DNA of 64,000 nt from positions 17,545,650-17,609,649 of the forward strand of contig NC_079887.1 in NCBI RefSeq assembly GCF_029227915.1. The letters run 5' to 3'. Below the pieces are notes generated by a model. It saw nothing but the letters and a program-made list of their open reading frames with translations, did no database searches and was not told where the DNA came from. The position numbers and the translations under genes were made by a program. Positions 61,478-64,000 of the stretch are shown piece after piece. How positions within the stretch are numbered: position 1 is the stretch's first letter; the number at the start of each line of letters is the position of its first letter. This stretch comes from Hydractinia symbiolongicarpus (Eukaryota > Cnidaria > Hydrozoa > Anthoathecata > Hydractiniidae).

Positions 61478-63925
61478 TTAGAGGCCAGTGACCGTAGTTG
61501 ACTGCGTTTTAGAGTCATGACGGAAGGGAAAACGATTTGGGACGTCGTAATCCATTGATAGTTGAAGGACTAGACCAATGGTAAGCCTCGCAAGCACGTG
61601 GAACCACGTGATTTACGTGTAAGTCTCTTTTTAGGCATCAAAATGCCATATTACGGCTTTTAGAGGCCTGTGCGCGTAGTTCACTGTGTTTTAAAGACAT
61701 GGCGCAATGGAAAACGATTTGGGACGTCGTAGTCTATAGAGAGTGGCAAGGTTAGACAAATGGTAACCTGCGCAGTTACGTGAAACCACGTGATTCACGT
61801 GTAAGGTCTTTATTAGGTGTCAAAAGGCATATTACGGCCTTCAGAGGCCTGTAAGAGTAGTTGACGGTGTTATTAAGCCTAGGCGCAATGGAAAACGACT
61901 TGGGAAGTCGTAGTCCATTGAGAGTGGAGGGATTAGACCAATGGTAAATAGCGCAGGCACGTGGAACCACGTGCTTTACGTGTAAGGCCTTCATTAGGCA
62001 TCAAAAGCCATATTACAGTGTTTAGAGGTCTGTAAGCGTAGTTGACGGTATTATAAAGCCGTGGCGCAATGGAAAACGACTTGGGAAGTCGTAGTCCATT
62101 GACAGTGAAAGGATTAGACCAATGGTAAATAACGCAGGCACGTGAAAACACGTGATTTACGTGTAAGGCTCTTTTTAGGCATCAAAATGCCATATTACGA
62201 TCTTTAGAGGCTTGTGCGCGTAGTTCACTGTGTTTTAAAGACATGGCGCAATGGAAAACGATTTGGGACGTCGTAATCCATTGATAGTTGAAGGACTAGA
62301 CCAATGGTAAGCCTCGCAGGCACGTGGAACCACGTGATTTACGTGTAAGGCTCTTTTTAGGCATCAAAATGCCATATTACGGCTTTTAGAGGCCTGTGCG
62401 CGTAGTTCACTGTGTTTTAAAGACATGGCGCAATGGAAAACGATTTGGGACGTCGTAGTCTATAGAGAGTGGCAAGGTTAGACAAATGGTAACCTGCGCA
62501 GTTACGTGAAACCACGTGATTCACGTGTAAGGCCTTTATTAGGTGTCAAAAGGCATATTACGGCCTTCAGAGGCCTGTAAGAGTAGTTGACGGTGTCATT
62601 AAGCCTAGGCGCAATGGAAAACGACTTGGGAAGTCGTAGTCCATTGAGAGTGGAGGGATTAGACCAATGGTAAATAGCGCAGGCACGTGGAACCACGTGC
62701 TTTACGTGTAAGGCCTTCATTAGGCATCAAAAGCCATATTACAATGTTTAGAGGTCTGTACGCGTAGTTGACGGTATTATAAAGCCATGGCGCAATGGAA
62801 AACGACTTGGGAAGTCGTAGTCCATTGACAGTGAAAGGATTAGACCAATGGTAAATAACGCAGGCACGTGAAACCACGTGATTTACGTGTAAGGCTCTTT
62901 TTAGGCATCAAAATGCCATATTACGGTCTTTAGAGGCCAGTGACCGTAGTTGACTGCGTTTTAGAGTCATGACGGAAGGGAAAACGATTTGGGACGTCGT
63001 AATCCATTGATAGTTGAAGGACTAGACCAATGGTAAGCCTCGCAGGCACGTGGAACCACGTGATTTACGTGTAAGTCTCTTTTTAGGCATCAAAATGCCA
63101 TATTACGGCTTTTAGAGGCCTGTGCGCGTAGTTCACTGTGTTTTAAAGACATGGCGCAATGGAAAACGATTTGGGACGTCGTAGTCTATAGAGAGTGGCA
63201 AGGTTAGACAAATGGTAACCTGCGCAGTTACGTGAAACCACGTGATTCACGTGTAAGGTCTTTATTAGGTGTCAAAAGGCATATTACGGCCTTCAGAGGC
63301 CTGTAAGAGTAGTTGACGGTGTTATTAAGCCTAGGCGCAATGGAAAACGACTTGGGAAGTCGTAGTCCATTGAGAGTGGAGGGATTAGACCAATGGTAAA
63401 TAGCGCAGGCACGTGGAACCACGTGCTTTACGTGTAAGGCCTTCATTAGGCATCAAAAGCCATACTACAGTGTTTAGAGGTCTGTAAGCGTAGTTGACGG
63501 AATTATAAAGCCGTGGCGCAATGGAAAACGACTTGGGAAGTCGTAGTCCATTGACAGTGAAAGGATTAGACCAATGGTAAATAACGCAGGCACGTGAAAA
63601 CACGTGATTTACGTGTAAGGCTCTTTTTAGGCATCAAAATGCCATATTACGGTCTTTAGAGGCTTGTGCGCGTAGTTCACTGTGTTTTAAACACATGGCG
63701 CAATGGAAAACGATTTGGGACGTCGTAATCCATTGATAGTTGAAGGACTAGACCAATGGTAAGCCTCGCAGGCACGTGGAACCACGTGATTTACGTGTAA
63801 GGCTCTTTTTAGGCATCAAAATGCCATATTACGGCTTTTAGAGGCCTGTGCGCGTAGTTCACTGTGTTTTAAAGACATGGCGCAATGGAAAACGATTTGG
63901 GACGTCGTAGTCTATAGAGAGTGGC
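61478..63925 (+). repeat. Nested higher-order repeat: 4-mer (726 bp) within 8-mer (1,452 bp)
   Basis: CATTGATAGTTGAAGGAC recurs with ATTGATA at 61,554, 62,280, 63,006 and 63,732, exactly 726 bp apart. Odd and even copies differ consistently. Copies 1 and 3 share GAGGCCAGTGACCG (61,481; 62,933), GTAAGTCTCTTTTTAGGC, AAAGCCGTGGCGC and CGTGAAAACACGTG. Copy 2 has GAGGCTTGTGCGCG upstream, GTAAGGCTCTTTTTAGGC, AAAGCCATGGCGC and CGTGAAACCACGTG; copy 4 shares GAGGCTTGTGCGCG and GTAAGGCTC. The last copy leaves the pattern near 63,925. Confidence 0.92.
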
Positions 63926-64000
63926 AAAGTTAGACCAATGGTAACCTGCGCAGGCACGTGAAACCACGTGTTTTACGTGTAAGGCCATTATTAGGCATCA

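Larger units (their letters stand above)
1..64000 (+). repeat. 182-bp satellite DNA array, continuous, single orientation
   Basis: Blocks such as GGAAGGATTAGACCAATGG, GGCACGTGGAACCACGTG, AAGGCCTTTATTAGGC, GAGGCCTGT, GTAGTTGAC and GACGTCGTAGTCCATTGAG return in the same order about every 182 bp from the first base to the last. Examples of the first block start at 4, 186, 549, 6541 and 6905. No inverted monomer and no foreign insertion was seen, and both edges cut through the array. Nothing gene-like interrupts it. By analogy with known satellites this could be centromeric or pericentromeric; that is inference. The monomer is not one I recognise. Strand is given only to fix the direction in which I read the unit. 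Confidence 0.98.

Noticed and set aside
1-64000. CRISPR array
   Set aside because: The repeats abut directly with no unique spacers; repeat length of 182 bp and the absence of cas genes exclude it.
1-64000. CENP-B box
   Set aside because: I looked for TTCG followed at the right spacing by A and CGGG. TTTCGAGGCC occurs, for example near 6,637, but the required downstream CGGG is missing.
1-64000. Telomere-type repeats (TTAGG or TTTAGGG)
   Set aside because: TTTTTAGGC and TTATTAGGC occur once per monomer but never in tandem.
1-64000. Transposon, LTR or tRNA/5S-derived origin
   Set aside because: No terminal repeats, poly-A tail, polymerase or integrase frame, or RNA polymerase III A/B box pair could be seen.

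Overview
The whole 64-kb window is one uninterrupted head-to-tail satellite array. I find no gene, RNA gene or transposon in it. The basic unit is about 182 bp (most copies 181-183 bp), which gives roughly 350 monomers, all in the same orientation. A few truncated monomers break the length rule. The DNA is about 47% G+C judged from a typical monomer. CpG is not depleted: about 11 CpGs per monomer against roughly 10 expected. Monomers are unusually rich in short dyad symmetries, including CACGTG pairs, a GGCC-flanked stem, a short-loop hairpin ending in AGTCGT, and CCATTG/CAATGG across the monomer junction.

The array suggests a eukaryotic centromeric or pericentromeric block, or another large heterochromatic block. 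This is an inference from monomer length, uniform orientation and higher-order structure. I do not recognise the monomer as alpha satellite, mouse satellite, Arabidopsis CEN180 or rice CentO, and I cannot name the species. The lack of CpG depletion fits a genome with little CpG methylation, or a recently amplified array, better than an old methylated vertebrate satellite.

Layout. (1) Block A, 1-23,980, and block B, 24,886-43,417, are a large near-tandem duplication. Their collinear offset falls from 24,885 to 19,437 bp through steps that are mostly whole numbers of monomers, about 30 monomers net. (2) Inside the blocks lie local higher-order duplications: 11-mers (1,997-1,999 bp) at 1,571-5,564, 18,922-23,098 (12-mer against 11-mer) and 24,258-27,568; a 13-mer (about 2,361 bp) at 9,745-14,467; a 17-mer (3,088 bp) at 27,773-32,544; a 9-mer (1,633 bp) at 33,531-36,149; and a dimer (362 bp) at 37,019-37,742. 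(3) Block C, 43,418-64,000, draws on the same monomer types but is more shuffled. It has a 2,659-bp unit repeated at 44,960-50,279 that carries a truncated 116-bp monomer in each copy, a 2,362-bp and a 1,090-bp repeat at 51.5-55.0 kb, a 362-bp dimer repeated at 58,779-59,597, and a nested 726/1,452-bp repeat at 61,478-63,925.

Open reading frames of 60-114 codons recur on the minus strand. They are by-products of the repeat: 182 is not divisible by three, the frames break with single-base indels between otherwise near-identical copies, and nothing resembles a protein domain. All boundaries were read by eye; those of the duplications may be off by tens of bases where the flanking monomers are themselves similar.
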